Assembly (NCBI GenBank): GCA_016880395.1
Contig: JAEHDN010000022.1
Location: 1-15,445, forward strand
Length of the DNA: 15,445 nucleotides
Source of the DNA: Candidatus Eiseniibacteriota bacterium
Lineage (GTDB): Bacteria > Eisenbacteria > RBG-16-71-46 > SZUA-252
Direction of reading: 5' to 3'
This document shows, one piece after another, positions 5,499 through 13,747 of this stretch (position 1 is its first letter; every line of letters begins with the position of its first letter). Made by a program: the position numbers and the translations under genes. The notes beneath the pieces are model-generated. The model was not told where the DNA came from. It searched no databases and was given only the letters and a program-made list of their open reading frames with translations.

Positions 5499-7493
5499 GT
5501 GCTCGGGAAACGCCTACGGATACTCGGCTTCCTCGCCGCCACGCTGATCCTGACGCTCGCCCCGGGCACGGTCCCCGGGAGGGCGCGCGCGGCGGAGGGG
5601 CCTGCCAGCGAGGACTGTCTCGCCTGCCATGGGGACGACGAGACCATCTCCATGGAACGCGGCGGCAAGTCCGTCTCGCTCTACGTCCACGCCAACGTCC
5701 TCAAGGGCTCCGCCCATGCGGGTCTCGCGTGCGTGCAGTGCCACGCCGGGTTCGATCCCGACGAGGTCCCGCACAAGGAGCCCATGACCAAGGTGGACTG
5801 CGGATCCTGCCACGAGGCCATCAAGGCGCAGCACAGCCGCTCGCTTCACGGGAAAGCGCTCGAGCGCGGCGACCCCTTGGCCCCCGGGTGCAAGACCTGC
5901 CACGGGACCCACGACGTGCTCCCGGTCAAAGATCCGCGCTCGCCGGTCTCGGCGCTCAAGGTGCCGTTCCTCTGTGGCCGGTGCCACCAGGAGGGCGCGC
6001 CCGTCCAGCGGCAGCGGGTCATCCACCAGGACCACATCCTCGAGAACTTCTCGGAAAGCATCCACGGCGAGGGCCTCCTCAGGAAGGGGCTCGTGGTGGC
6101 GCCGAACTGCGCATCCTGCCACACCCCGCACTCGATCCTTCCCCACACCGACCCGGCCTCCTCCATCGCGCGGCAGAACATCGCCGCCACGTGCACGAAG
6201 TGCCACGCGGCGATCGAGGAGGTGCACCGCAAGGTGATCCGCGGAGAGCTGTGGGAGAAGAAGGCGAACGTGCTCCCCGCCTGCGTCGACTGCCATCAGC
6301 CGCACAAGGTCCGGAAGGTCTTCTACGACCAGGGCATGGCGGACAAGGACTGCATGCGCTGCCATGCCGATCCCGGGATCAAGGCAGGATCCGACGGGCG
6401 GCCGCTCTTCGTCGACACCTCGAAGATGACCGGATCGCGCCACGCGAAGATCGCGTGCAGCCAGTGCCACTCGGGCGTGAACGCCTCGCGGCTCCGCCCC
6501 TGCGAGACGATCACGCAGGAGGTGGATTGCAGCTCATGCCACGCCGCCACCGGTCAGGAATACCAGGCCAGCGTGCACGGGCGGCTGGCCGCCAAGAAGA
6601 ATCCCGACGCGCCGACCTGCAAGGAGTGTCACGGCACGCATGGCATTCTCGGCAAGGTCGATCCGGCGTCTTCGACCTTCCCCACCGCCGTGCCCACCCT
6701 GTGCGCACGGTGCCACCGCGAGGGAGAGAAGGCGGCCCGGCGCTACAAGGGCACGCAGCACGACATCATCGAGCACTACACGGAGAGCATCCACGGCAAG
6801 GGGCTCATGAAGAGCGGCCTCACCGTGACCGCGATGTGCACGAGCTGTCACACCGCGCACAGCGTGCTGCCGAAGACGGACCCGGCCTCGACGGTGAACC
6901 GGGCCAACATCCCCGCGACCTGCGGCCGCTGCCATCACGGGATCGAGGATCAGTTCCGGAAGAGCATCCACGCGACCCAGGTGGGCAAGACGAAGAAGGA
7001 GCTCCCCATCTGCAGCGACTGCCACACGGCGCACACGATCACCCGGACGGACGACGCCGGGTTCATGCTCGACCTCCGCACGAAGTGCGGCCGCTGCCAC
7101 GAGGAGATCGCGAAGACGTACTTCGACACCTACCACGGCAAGGTCTCGCAGCTCGGCTACACGAAGACCGCCAAGTGCTACGACTGCCACGGAGCGCACG
7201 ACGTGCTGCCTCCGTCCGATCCGAAGTCGCATCTGAGCCACGCCAACGTCGTGCAGACCTGCCAGAAGTGCCACGTGGGCGCGACGCGAAAGTTCGCCGG
7301 ATATCTCACCCACGCCACCCATCACGATCGGAAGAAGTATCCCGTCCTCTTCTGGACCTTCTGGGGAATGGTCTCACTCCTGATCGGCACCTTCACGATC
7401 GGCGGCATCCACACCCTCCTCTGGCTGCCGCGCGCGCTCGAGTTGCGCCGCGCGCGGGACAAGGAAGAAGGCCAGGAGACCCATGACGCCTGA
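5499..7493 (+). CDS. 19-heme membrane-anchored c-type cytochrome
   Basis: A 664-residue periplasmic electron carrier. Residues 1-31 are a Sec signal peptide (cleavage near A-R-A). Nineteen CxxCH motifs follow, first C40-LACH and last C588-QKCH. A transmembrane helix at about 616-645 with a basic cytoplasmic tail anchors the C-terminus. Many extra His residues (SLHG, SIHG, THxxLP) are probable distal heme ligands. Residues 70-290 and 312-535 are clearly homologous (GSAHAGLACVQCH against GSRHAKIACSQCH; FSESIHGEGLLRKGL against YTESIHGKGLMKSGL), showing an internal duplication. The GTG start has GGAG 6 nt upstream (5489-5492) and begins directly at the signal peptide. Its end overlaps the cytochrome b gene by 11 bp; the pair corresponds to the two halves of the downstream fusion. 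Confidence 0.92.
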   Translation: MLGKRLRILGFLAATLILTLAPGTVPGRARAAEGPASEDCLACHGDDETISMERGGKSVSLYVHANVLKGSAHAGLACVQCHAGFDPDEVPHKEPMTKVDCGSCHEAIKAQHSRSLHGKALERGDPLAPGCKTCHGTHDVLPVKDPRSPVSALKVPFLCGRCHQEGAPVQRQRVIHQDHILENFSESIHGEGLLRKGLVVAPNCASCHTPHSILPHTDPASSIARQNIAATCTKCHAAIEEVHRKVIRGELWEKKANVLPACVDCHQPHKVRKVFYDQGMADKDCMRCHADPGIKAGSDGRPLFVDTSKMTGSRHAKIACSQCHSGVNASRLRPCETITQEVDCSSCHAATGQEYQASVHGRLAAKKNPDAPTCKECHGTHGILGKVDPASSTFPTAVPTLCARCHREGEKAARRYKGTQHDIIEHYTESIHGKGLMKSGLTVTAMCTSCHTAHSVLPKTDPASTVNRANIPATCGRCHHGIEDQFRKSIHATQVGKTKKELPICSDCHTAHTITRTDDAGFMLDLRTKCGRCHEEIAKTYFDTYHGKVSQLGYTKTAKCYDCHGAHDVLPPSDPKSHLSHANVVQTCQKCHVGATRKFAGYLTHATHHDRKKYPVLFWTFWGMVSLLIGTFTIGGIHTLLWLPRALELRRARDKEEGQETHDA

Positions 7494-8469
7494 GCCCTCG
7501 GCCCGCCCCCCGGAAGACCGGGGCCCGGAGTCCGGCGCGCCGGAACCGTCCGCTGCCGCGTCCGCGGCTCCGGCTGCGTCCACGGTCCAGGCCGGGGCGC
7601 CGGTCGGACAGGCGGTGGGGGAACCAGCCCGTGCGCTTCCCCTTCCGCTCCAGTACCGCCGCTTCACGCGGCTCAACCGGGTCCAGCACGTGGTCATGAT
7701 CGTGAGCTTCATGACTCTTGCGTTGACCGGACTCACGCTCAAGTTCTCCTACACGGGATGGGCGCGGGTCCTTTCGCGGATGTTCGGCGGCTTCGAATCC
7801 GCCGGGTACGTGCACCGCGTCGGGGCGATCCTCCTCATCATCACGTTCGCGACGCACATCACGGACCTGGTGCTGCGCAAGAGCCGCGACTACGGCTCCT
7901 GGGCCAAGCTGATCTTCGGGCCGGACACGATGATGTTCACCAGGCGAGATCTCTCCGAGTTCGTCGGGAGCATCCTCTGGTTCCTGGGCAAGGCGCCGCG
8001 CCCGCGGTACGGCCGCTGGACCTACTGGGAGAAGTTCGACTACTTCGCCGTGTTCTGGGGCATGATGGTCATCGGCTCGACCGGGCTCGTCCTCTGGTTT
8101 CCGGTGCTCTTCACGACGGTCTTCCCCGGCTGGATGATCAACATCGCCACCATCATCCACAGCGACGAGGCGCTCCTCGCGGTCGGGTTCATCTTCACGG
8201 TGCACTTCTTCAACACGCACCTGCGTCCCGAGAAATTCCCCATGGACCTCGTGATCTTCACCGGCCAGATGCCGATCCGGGAGTTCCGCGAGGACAAGCC
8301 GGGCGAGTTCGAGGATCTCGTCCGGACGGGGCGGCTCGAGTCCCGCCTCGTCGAGGCCTATCCTCCGATCGTGATCCGGACCATCCGCGCGTTCGCATGG
8401 ACCGCGCTCACCGTGGGCACGCTCATCGTGCTCTGGATCATCTACGCCATGGTCTTCGCCTACCGATGA
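7483..8469 (+). CDS. Cytochrome b561/FdnI-type membrane subunit
   Basis: A 328-residue integral membrane protein. A Pro/Ala-rich cytoplasmic-looking N-terminus (1-50) precedes helices at about 66-87, 109-130, 186-207 and 222-244, plus a fifth at 303-325. Candidate heme b ligands are H69, H111, H125, H226 and H241. This is the pattern of dihaem cytochromes b that exchange electrons with quinones in formate dehydrogenases and hydrogenases. It most likely links the quinone pool to the 19-heme cytochrome upstream. GGAG (5 nt before the ATG) supports the start; the coding region overlaps the previous gene by 11 bp, and its stop overlaps the next ATG (ATGA). The same helices recur in residues 505-690 of the next gene. 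Confidence 0.88.
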   Translation: MTPEPSARPPEDRGPESGAPEPSAAASAAPAASTVQAGAPVGQAVGEPARALPLPLQYRRFTRLNRVQHVVMIVSFMTLALTGLTLKFSYTGWARVLSRMFGGFESAGYVHRVGAILLIITFATHITDLVLRKSRDYGSWAKLIFGPDTMMFTRRDLSEFVGSILWFLGKAPRPRYGRWTYWEKFDYFAVFWGMMVIGSTGLVLWFPVLFTTVFPGWMINIATIIHSDEALLAVGFIFTVHFFNTHLRPEKFPMDLVIFTGQMPIREFREDKPGEFEDLVRTGRLESRLVEAYPPIVIRTIRAFAWTALTVGTLIVLWIIYAMVFAYR

Positions 8470-10763
8470 GATCCCTCCGGTGGTCCGCGCCGGCCGCAGC
8501 GCTGGCGCTGGTGACGGCCGCGGCGCTCGCCCTCGCCTCGGCATTCGGGCTGGCGCACGCGCTCGCGGCTCCCACCAACGCCGACTGCCTCGCCTGCCAC
8601 GGGGACGACGAGACCCTCTCGATGACGCGAAGCGGGAAGCGGGTGTCCCTCTACCTCACTCCCGGCGTCCTGTCCGGGTCCGCGCATGCGCGCGTCGCGT
8701 GCGTCGAGTGCCACGTCGGCTTCGATCCGGACCAGGAGCCGCACCGGGCCAGGATCACGCCGGTGGCGTGCACGGAGTCCTGTCACAAGAACGTGGCCAA
8801 GAGGCACACCTTCCACGAGGCGATGGTCGTCGAGGCATTCCGGAAGAGCGGCCCGGCGGCCTGCAAGAGCTGCCACGGCACGCACGCCGTCCAGGCGGCG
8901 GCGCGCGGCGCCGCGGCGGCCGACGCAAAGCATCCCGAGGCCGCGTGCCGCGCGTGCCATGCGACCGAGGTCGAGCACTACGAGCGCTCGGCCCACGGGC
9001 GGGCCGCGGCGCAGGGTCTGGCCGAGGCGCCGACCTGCGTGACCTGCCATCAGAAGGGGGTCACGGGCGCAGGACCCGTGACGGTGGAGCGGAAGGTCGA
9101 GCAGGAGAAGCTTTGCCTCTCCTGCCACCTCGACGATCCGAAGGTCCGGGCACGCGTGGGCCCGCAGGCCGGGTTCATCGCTTCCTACGACAAGAGCGTT
9201 CATGGAGCGGCGCTCCACGCGGGCAAGGTGGATGCGCCGACCTGCATCGATTGCCACGGCAGCCACGACATGGCGAAGGGCAACGACCAGAATTCGCTGG
9301 CCGCGAAGAGTCGCGTTCCCGCGACCTGCGGCAAGTGCCACGACAAGATCGCCGCGCAGTACACGACGAGCGTGCACGGCGTCGCCATGGCCAAGGGGAA
9401 CCTCGATTCCCCGGCCTGCACCGACTGCCACGGCGAGCACGGGATCCTGAAGGCCAAGGACCCGAACTCCCCCGTCGCGCCCGCCAACGTCTCGGAGCGC
9501 GTCTGCTCGCCATGCCATTCCTCGGTCAAGCTGGCATCGAAGTACGGAATCCGGAACGACCGCTTCAAGACGTTCACCGACTCCTTCCACGGTCTCGCGA
9601 TCCGCGGCGGATCGGTCTCGGCGGCGAACTGCGCGTCCTGCCACGGATCGCACGGCATCCTCCCGTCCACCGATCCACGCAGCACCATCTACCCGGCGAA
9701 CCTCGCGAAGACGTGCGGCAAGTGCCATGCGGGCGCCTCGGTCGCGTTCACGAAGGGGAAGGTGCACGTGGAGGCCACCCAGGCGGAGAGCCCCCTCCTC
9801 TTCTGGATCGGGTGGATCTACACGATCCTGATCGGCCTCACGATCGGCGGCATGTTCACGCACAACGTATTCGACTTCGTCCGGAAGTCCATCCACAAGC
9901 TCAAGGTGCGGCGCGGGCTCGCCTCCGCGGATCATCACGGGGGCGGAACGACGCTCTACGTGCGCATGACGCGGAGCGAGCGAATCCAGCACGCGCTCCT
10001 CGTGACGAGCTTCACCACCCTGGTCCTCACGGGATTCGCGCTGCGCTATCCGGAGGCCTGGCTCTCCGAAGGCGTTCGCCGGTTCAGCGCAACGATCTTC
10101 GAGTGGCGCGGGATCATCCACCGGATCGCCGGCGTGGTCATGGTCCTGGCCTCGCTCGGCCACGTGGTCTACGTCACGGCGACCGAGCGGGGGCGGCAAT
10201 TCCTGCGCGACATCATGCTCCGGCCGTCGGATCTCAAGCAGGCGGGCCAGGCCCTCCGCTTCTATGTCGGCCTCATCCAGGAGCGCCCCCGGTTCGGCCG
10301 GTTCTCGTACATCGAGAAGAGCGAGTACTGGGCGCTCGTCTGGGGCACGATCGTCATGGCCATCACGGGAGTCATCCTGTGGTTCCAGGACCCCATGATC
10401 GCCATGGTGAGCAAGCTCGGCTGGGACGCCGCGCGGCTGGTGCACGTCTACGAGGCCGTGCTCGCGACGCTTGCCATTCTGGTGTGGCACCTGTATTTCG
10501 TGATATTCAACCCGGATGTCTACCCGATGAACCTCGCCTGGCTGAAGGGGACCCTCTCCGAGGAGGAGATGCGGGACGAGCACCCCCTGGAGCTGGAGGC
10601 GATCGAGCGGAAGCGGCACGAGGAGGAGATCCGGGCCCTGGAAGCGGCCCGGGAGGCGGAGGCCAAGGCGACGTCGGCGAAGGCCCTCGACGCGACGCAG
10701 GGCGCTCCAGCGGCATCGACCAACGCGGCCGCCCGGTCGCGCATGGAGGATGGACGTGGCTGA
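8466..10763 (+). CDS. Multiheme cytochrome c - cytochrome b fusion (CbcL-like architecture)
   Basis: 765 residues. A signal peptide (1-35) is followed by 13 heme c sites: 12 CxxCH motifs from C41 to C417 plus one CX3CH (C102-TES-C106-H107). A transmembrane helix lies at 444-466. A cytochrome b domain (505-690) contains four helices and candidate heme b ligands H509, H552, H566, H660 and H675. A charged coiled-coil-like tail ends the protein (697-740). Both halves mirror the two preceding genes: the N-terminus ADCLACHGDDETLSM matches EDCLACHGDDETISM, and the His spacing in the b domain is the same. Fused multiheme c/b proteins such as Geobacter CbcL oxidise quinol for extracellular electron transfer; a like role is inferred. 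The start overlaps the upstream stop (ATGA), with no clear ribosome binding site of its own, so it is probably translated by coupling. Confidence 0.9.
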   Translation: MRSLRWSAPAAALALVTAAALALASAFGLAHALAAPTNADCLACHGDDETLSMTRSGKRVSLYLTPGVLSGSAHARVACVECHVGFDPDQEPHRARITPVACTESCHKNVAKRHTFHEAMVVEAFRKSGPAACKSCHGTHAVQAAARGAAAADAKHPEAACRACHATEVEHYERSAHGRAAAQGLAEAPTCVTCHQKGVTGAGPVTVERKVEQEKLCLSCHLDDPKVRARVGPQAGFIASYDKSVHGAALHAGKVDAPTCIDCHGSHDMAKGNDQNSLAAKSRVPATCGKCHDKIAAQYTTSVHGVAMAKGNLDSPACTDCHGEHGILKAKDPNSPVAPANVSERVCSPCHSSVKLASKYGIRNDRFKTFTDSFHGLAIRGGSVSAANCASCHGSHGILPSTDPRSTIYPANLAKTCGKCHAGASVAFTKGKVHVEATQAESPLLFWIGWIYTILIGLTIGGMFTHNVFDFVRKSIHKLKVRRGLASADHHGGGTTLYVRMTRSERIQHALLVTSFTTLVLTGFALRYPEAWLSEGVRRFSATIFEWRGIIHRIAGVVMVLASLGHVVYVTATERGRQFLRDIMLRPSDLKQAGQALRFYVGLIQERPRFGRFSYIEKSEYWALVWGTIVMAITGVILWFQDPMIAMVSKLGWDAARLVHVYEAVLATLAILVWHLYFVIFNPDVYPMNLAWLKGTLSEEEMRDEHPLELEAIERKRHEEEIRALEAAREAEAKATSAKALDATQGAPAASTNAAARSRMEDGRG
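10745..10749 (+). promoter_or_regulatory. Ribosome binding site deciding the Rieske start
   Basis: GGAGG ends directly before an ATG at 10750, too close for that codon, but 6 nt before the GTG at 10756. I therefore place the Rieske start at the GTG. Confidence 0.6.
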
Positions 10764-11199
10764 CGAGACCGCGGATCAGGAACGGAGGGGATTCCTCAAA
10801 TGGCTGACGGCCGGATTCCTGGCGCTTTGGGCCCCGGCCGCCGGCATCATGACCGCCTCCTTCCTCAAGCCCCCGGAGCACGGCCCCCGCGTCGGGGAGC
10901 GGATGATCCGGGCCGGCACCCTCTCATCCCTCGCCATCGGTGAATCCCGGTTCGTCCGACACGGCCTCGAGCCGATCTTCGTGGTCCGGCTCGCCGATCA
11001 GCAGGTGATGGCCGTCTCCGCCGTCTGCACGCACATGCAGTGCATCCTCCACTGGAATCGCGACAACAGCACGTTCCTCTGCCCCTGCCACGACGGCGTC
11101 TTCGACAAGACCGGCAACGTGCTCTCCGGGCCGCCCAAGAAGCCCCTCCGCCAATATTCCGCCGAGATCCGATCCGACGAGATCGTGGTCTTCACATGA
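10756..11199 (+). CDS. Rieske [2Fe-2S] protein
   Basis: A 147-residue Rieske subunit. The N-terminus has a twin-arginine motif (E-R10-R11-G-F-L-K) followed by a hydrophobic anchor (about 16-36), typical of Tat-exported Rieske proteins. Box 1 is C91-T-H93-M-Q-C96 and box 2 is C109-P-C111-H112-D-G: ligands C91, H93, C109 and H112, disulfide C96-C111. GPPKKPL matches the Pro loop of the family. Box 2 reads CPCHDG where CPCHGS is usual, which removes the Ser that tunes redox potential in high-potential Rieske centres, so a lower potential is inferred. It overlaps the fusion gene by 8 bp and the next gene by ATGA. Its partner is the adjacent cytochrome b6-like protein. Confidence 0.92.
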   Translation: MADETADQERRGFLKWLTAGFLALWAPAAGIMTASFLKPPEHGPRVGERMIRAGTLSSLAIGESRFVRHGLEPIFVVRLADQQVMAVSAVCTHMQCILHWNRDNSTFLCPCHDGVFDKTGNVLSGPPKKPLRQYSAEIRSDEIVVFT

Positions 11200-12344
11200 G
11201 CGACGCCCCGAGGGACACCCAGACGCCGCCTCCGGACTCCCGGAGCTGGCTCGAGCGGCGCGTCAACCTGACCGAGATCGCGTCGCTCCTCACGGTATTC
11301 GGGCTCCTTCCCGCGGAGCTGGACACGAGGAAGCCGCTCCGGGAGGCGCTCGGCGAGGCACTCTCGCAGCCGATGTCCTACTACGAACGCTGGCCGAGGC
11401 TCCTCGGCCTCCTCGCCTTCGTGCTCTTCCTCCTCCTCGGCGCCACGGGCATCCTTCTCGCCTTCTACTACCAGCCGACGGCCGACGCCGCCTATCCGTC
11501 CGTGGTCGCGATCGCTCGCGACGTCAGCTTCGGGTCGCTCGTCCACCAGGTGCACGCATGGGCCTCGATTCTTTTCCTCTTCCTCCTCGCCTTCCGCGTG
11601 ATCCGGTTCTTCTCCATAGGCCTCTACGGCCGCGGCCGGGAGATCATCTGGATGGTCGGCGTGCTCGCGTTCGTCGTGGCCACGTTCACCGACCTGACCG
11701 GGCGGCTCCTGCCCTGGGACGCGCGCGGCTACTGGACCACGATCCGGGCGCGCGAGGTGATCGACGCGCTTCCCCTGATCGGCCCGATCGTGACCTTCCT
11801 GGTGGGCGGAAAGGGGCTCGACTCGCTCATCCTGACGCGCTTCTACGTGCTCCATATCGGCGGCTTCCCGTTCGTGCTCCTGATCCTCTTCTACCTGCAT
11901 TTCGCGAGCATCCGTCGCGTGGGCGTTCCCCTTCCGCTCGACGCGGCGCAGAAGCCGCGCGTCGGACGCGCGCTCCGCATCGCGGGCATCGACATGATCC
12001 TGCTCGTGCTCCTCATGCTGGGCGTGCTGCTCACCTTCGCGATCATCGTGCCGATCCCGTTCGACGTTCAGGCGGACCCCTTCGCGACGCCCCCGAACGC
12101 CCACGCGCCCTGGTACCTCCTCGCGCCGCACGCGGTGCTCGAGGCGGTTCCGGGGCTCCTGCCGCGATTCGTGCGCGGGCTCTTGCTCGACGGGCTCCTG
12201 GCCGGTTTCCTCTTCCTCCCCTTCCTCGACCGGAGCCCGGGGACAGGCGCGCGAAACCGCGCCTTCCTCGCGGCCGGGCTCGCGCTCCTCGTGATCTGGG
12301 TGCTCCTCACCTGGCAGGGCTGGTTCCTGGAGGTGTCGCGATGA
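11196..12344 (+). CDS. Cytochrome b6/subunit IV-like protein of a Rieske/cyt b complex, atypical
   Basis: The protein has 382 residues with about seven to eight helices. The first part matches cytochrome b6 (FTDLTGRLLPWDARGYW; LTRFYVLH), and the C-terminal part matches subunit IV (ADPFATP...PWYLLAPHAVLEAVP). Heme ligands on helix D are H220 and H235. On helix B, H120 is present but the residue 14 further on, expected His, is R134 (CGC, 11595-11597). The Qo motif PEWY is A304-P-W-Y307, so the catalytic Glu is absent. There are no Cys at all, so no covalent heme c-n as in b6f. The protein very likely pairs with the Rieske protein, but a normal Q cycle with two full heme b sites is doubtful. The start overlaps the Rieske stop (ATGA). 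Confidence 0.88.
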   Translation: MSDAPRDTQTPPPDSRSWLERRVNLTEIASLLTVFGLLPAELDTRKPLREALGEALSQPMSYYERWPRLLGLLAFVLFLLLGATGILLAFYYQPTADAAYPSVVAIARDVSFGSLVHQVHAWASILFLFLLAFRVIRFFSIGLYGRGREIIWMVGVLAFVVATFTDLTGRLLPWDARGYWTTIRAREVIDALPLIGPIVTFLVGGKGLDSLILTRFYVLHIGGFPFVLLILFYLHFASIRRVGVPLPLDAAQKPRVGRALRIAGIDMILLVLLMLGVLLTFAIIVPIPFDVQADPFATPPNAHAPWYLLAPHAVLEAVPGLLPRFVRGLLLDGLLAGFLFLPFLDRSPGTGARNRAFLAAGLALLVIWVLLTWQGWFLEVSR

Positions 12345-13747
12345 CCGCGTGGCGGACGATGGGTCGTTCGGCTTTCGCGACGGCGATCGTCGCGGCTCTT
12401 GCCTGGACGCACGGGGCGCACGCGCAGGATTCCACGAAGACGGCGCCGGCGCCCGACGCGCCTGCCCCCGCAGCGCCCTCGCCCGCGGCGACGTCAGCTA
12501 CGCCCGTGGCCGAGAAGGTGGTGCTCCCGCCGCCGAGCCCGCTCCACGAGCGCGCCTCGCATCCGCTCGCGGCCGTGCCGACGGACTCCAAGCCGACCAA
12601 GACCACGCGGATGTGCGGGGTCTGCCACTCGGACATCCGCGTCAAGTTCGACAAGGGGATCCACAAGAGCGAAGAGATCGGCTGCATCTCGTGCCACGGC
12701 GGCAACCCGGACGCGATCACCATCGCGGAAGCACACCGGGGGAGCGGCTATCGCGGGCGCCCGCGGCGCGCGGACATTCCGGCGCTCTGCGGATCCTGCC
12801 ACAGCGACGTCGCACGCATGCGGCCGTACCAGCTCCCGTCCGACCAGTTCGCCCTCTACCGCACCTCGGCGCACGGCCTCGCCCTCGCGCGTGGGACTAT
12901 GAACGCCGCGGTCTGCACCGACTGCCATGGTGTGCACGAGATCCGCCCGGCCGACGACCCGCTGAGCATGGTCGCGCGACACAACGTGCCGACGACGTGC
13001 GGCCGGTGCCACGGCGGGAACGGAGACCCGGCACGGCCCGCGACTCCGGGAAGCCCGCTCGCCGACTACAAGGCTGGGATCCACGGACATGCGCTCCTCG
13101 TCGGCAACAACAACGCGGCACCGGAGTGCGCCAATTGTCACGGTAGCCACGCGACCGCCCAGCCGGGAGCGCGGGATGTCGACAAGGTGTGCGGCCAGTG
13201 TCACGGCAAGGTGCGCTCGTTCTTCATGAGCTCACCCCACCGGGGCGCCGTCCGGCGAGGCGGCCATTCCGACTGCGCCGTCTGTCACGGCAATCACAAG
13301 ACGACGCGGATCGCGGCGACCGCGTTCGAGAAGACGTGCGACAGCTGCCACAAACCGGGCACGCCCGAAGGCGCGGTGGCGGGACGCATCCAGACCATGC
13401 TCGCCGACGCGTCGGCGCAGATCGATCGCGCGCGTGAGCGCGTGAGTCGGGCCGAGAAGATTCCGCTCTACGTCGAGGACTACCAGGCTCGTCTCGAGGA
13501 CGCCCGCACCGCCCTGATGGAGGCCGCGCCGGCGACCCACACCGTGGACACGACCGCGGTCGAGCCCCACACGCGGCGCGCCCGGTCGATCGCGGCCGAG
13601 GTGAGCCGTGAGGTGGACGAGAAGCTCAAGGGCCGGTGGTGGCGCTACGTCGGCCTTGGGCTCTTCTGGTTCTATCTGATCCTGACGGCAGCCATCCTGC
13701 TTCGCTGGCGGCGGCGGGCGATCGCGCGGAGCACCTCGGTCCGGTGA
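12341..13747 (+). CDS. 9-heme membrane-anchored c-type cytochrome
   Basis: A 468-residue periplasmic cytochrome. The signal peptide ends near A-H-A-Q29. A Pro/Ala/Ser-rich linker (33-60) follows, then nine CxxCH motifs from C92 to C333, a helical His-poor segment (340-430, probably coiled coil or hairpin) and a C-terminal transmembrane helix (433-454) with an Arg-rich tail. Its place after Rieske and cytochrome b6-like subunits suggests it stands in for cytochrome c1 or f as the electron acceptor of that complex. The start is supported by GGAGG (12329-12333) 7 nt before the ATG, which overlaps the upstream stop. Its own stop overlaps the GTG of the next gene. Confidence 0.9.
   Translation: MTAWRTMGRSAFATAIVAALAWTHGAHAQDSTKTAPAPDAPAPAAPSPAATSATPVAEKVVLPPPSPLHERASHPLAAVPTDSKPTKTTRMCGVCHSDIRVKFDKGIHKSEEIGCISCHGGNPDAITIAEAHRGSGYRGRPRRADIPALCGSCHSDVARMRPYQLPSDQFALYRTSAHGLALARGTMNAAVCTDCHGVHEIRPADDPLSMVARHNVPTTCGRCHGGNGDPARPATPGSPLADYKAGIHGHALLVGNNNAAPECANCHGSHATAQPGARDVDKVCGQCHGKVRSFFMSSPHRGAVRRGGHSDCAVCHGNHKTTRIAATAFEKTCDSCHKPGTPEGAVAGRIQTMLADASAQIDRARERVSRAEKIPLYVEDYQARLEDARTALMEAAPATHTVDTTAVEPHTRRARSIAAEVSREVDEKLKGRWWRYVGLGLFWFYLILTAAILLRWRRRAIARSTSVR

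Noticed and set aside
7393..8544. 383-residue minus-strand ORF rich in Glu, Asp and Arg
   Set aside because: Its composition is that of an antisense frame; the plus strand encodes a cytochrome b with regular helices and conserved His.
8460..10619. 719-residue minus-strand ORF
   Set aside because: It is an antisense shadow of the fusion cytochrome; long open antisense frames are expected at this GC content.
77..13747. Alternative genetic code with TGA as a sense codon
   Set aside because: TGA is the normal stop of most genes here, several in tight ATGA/GTGA overlaps, and no other gene has an internal TGA.
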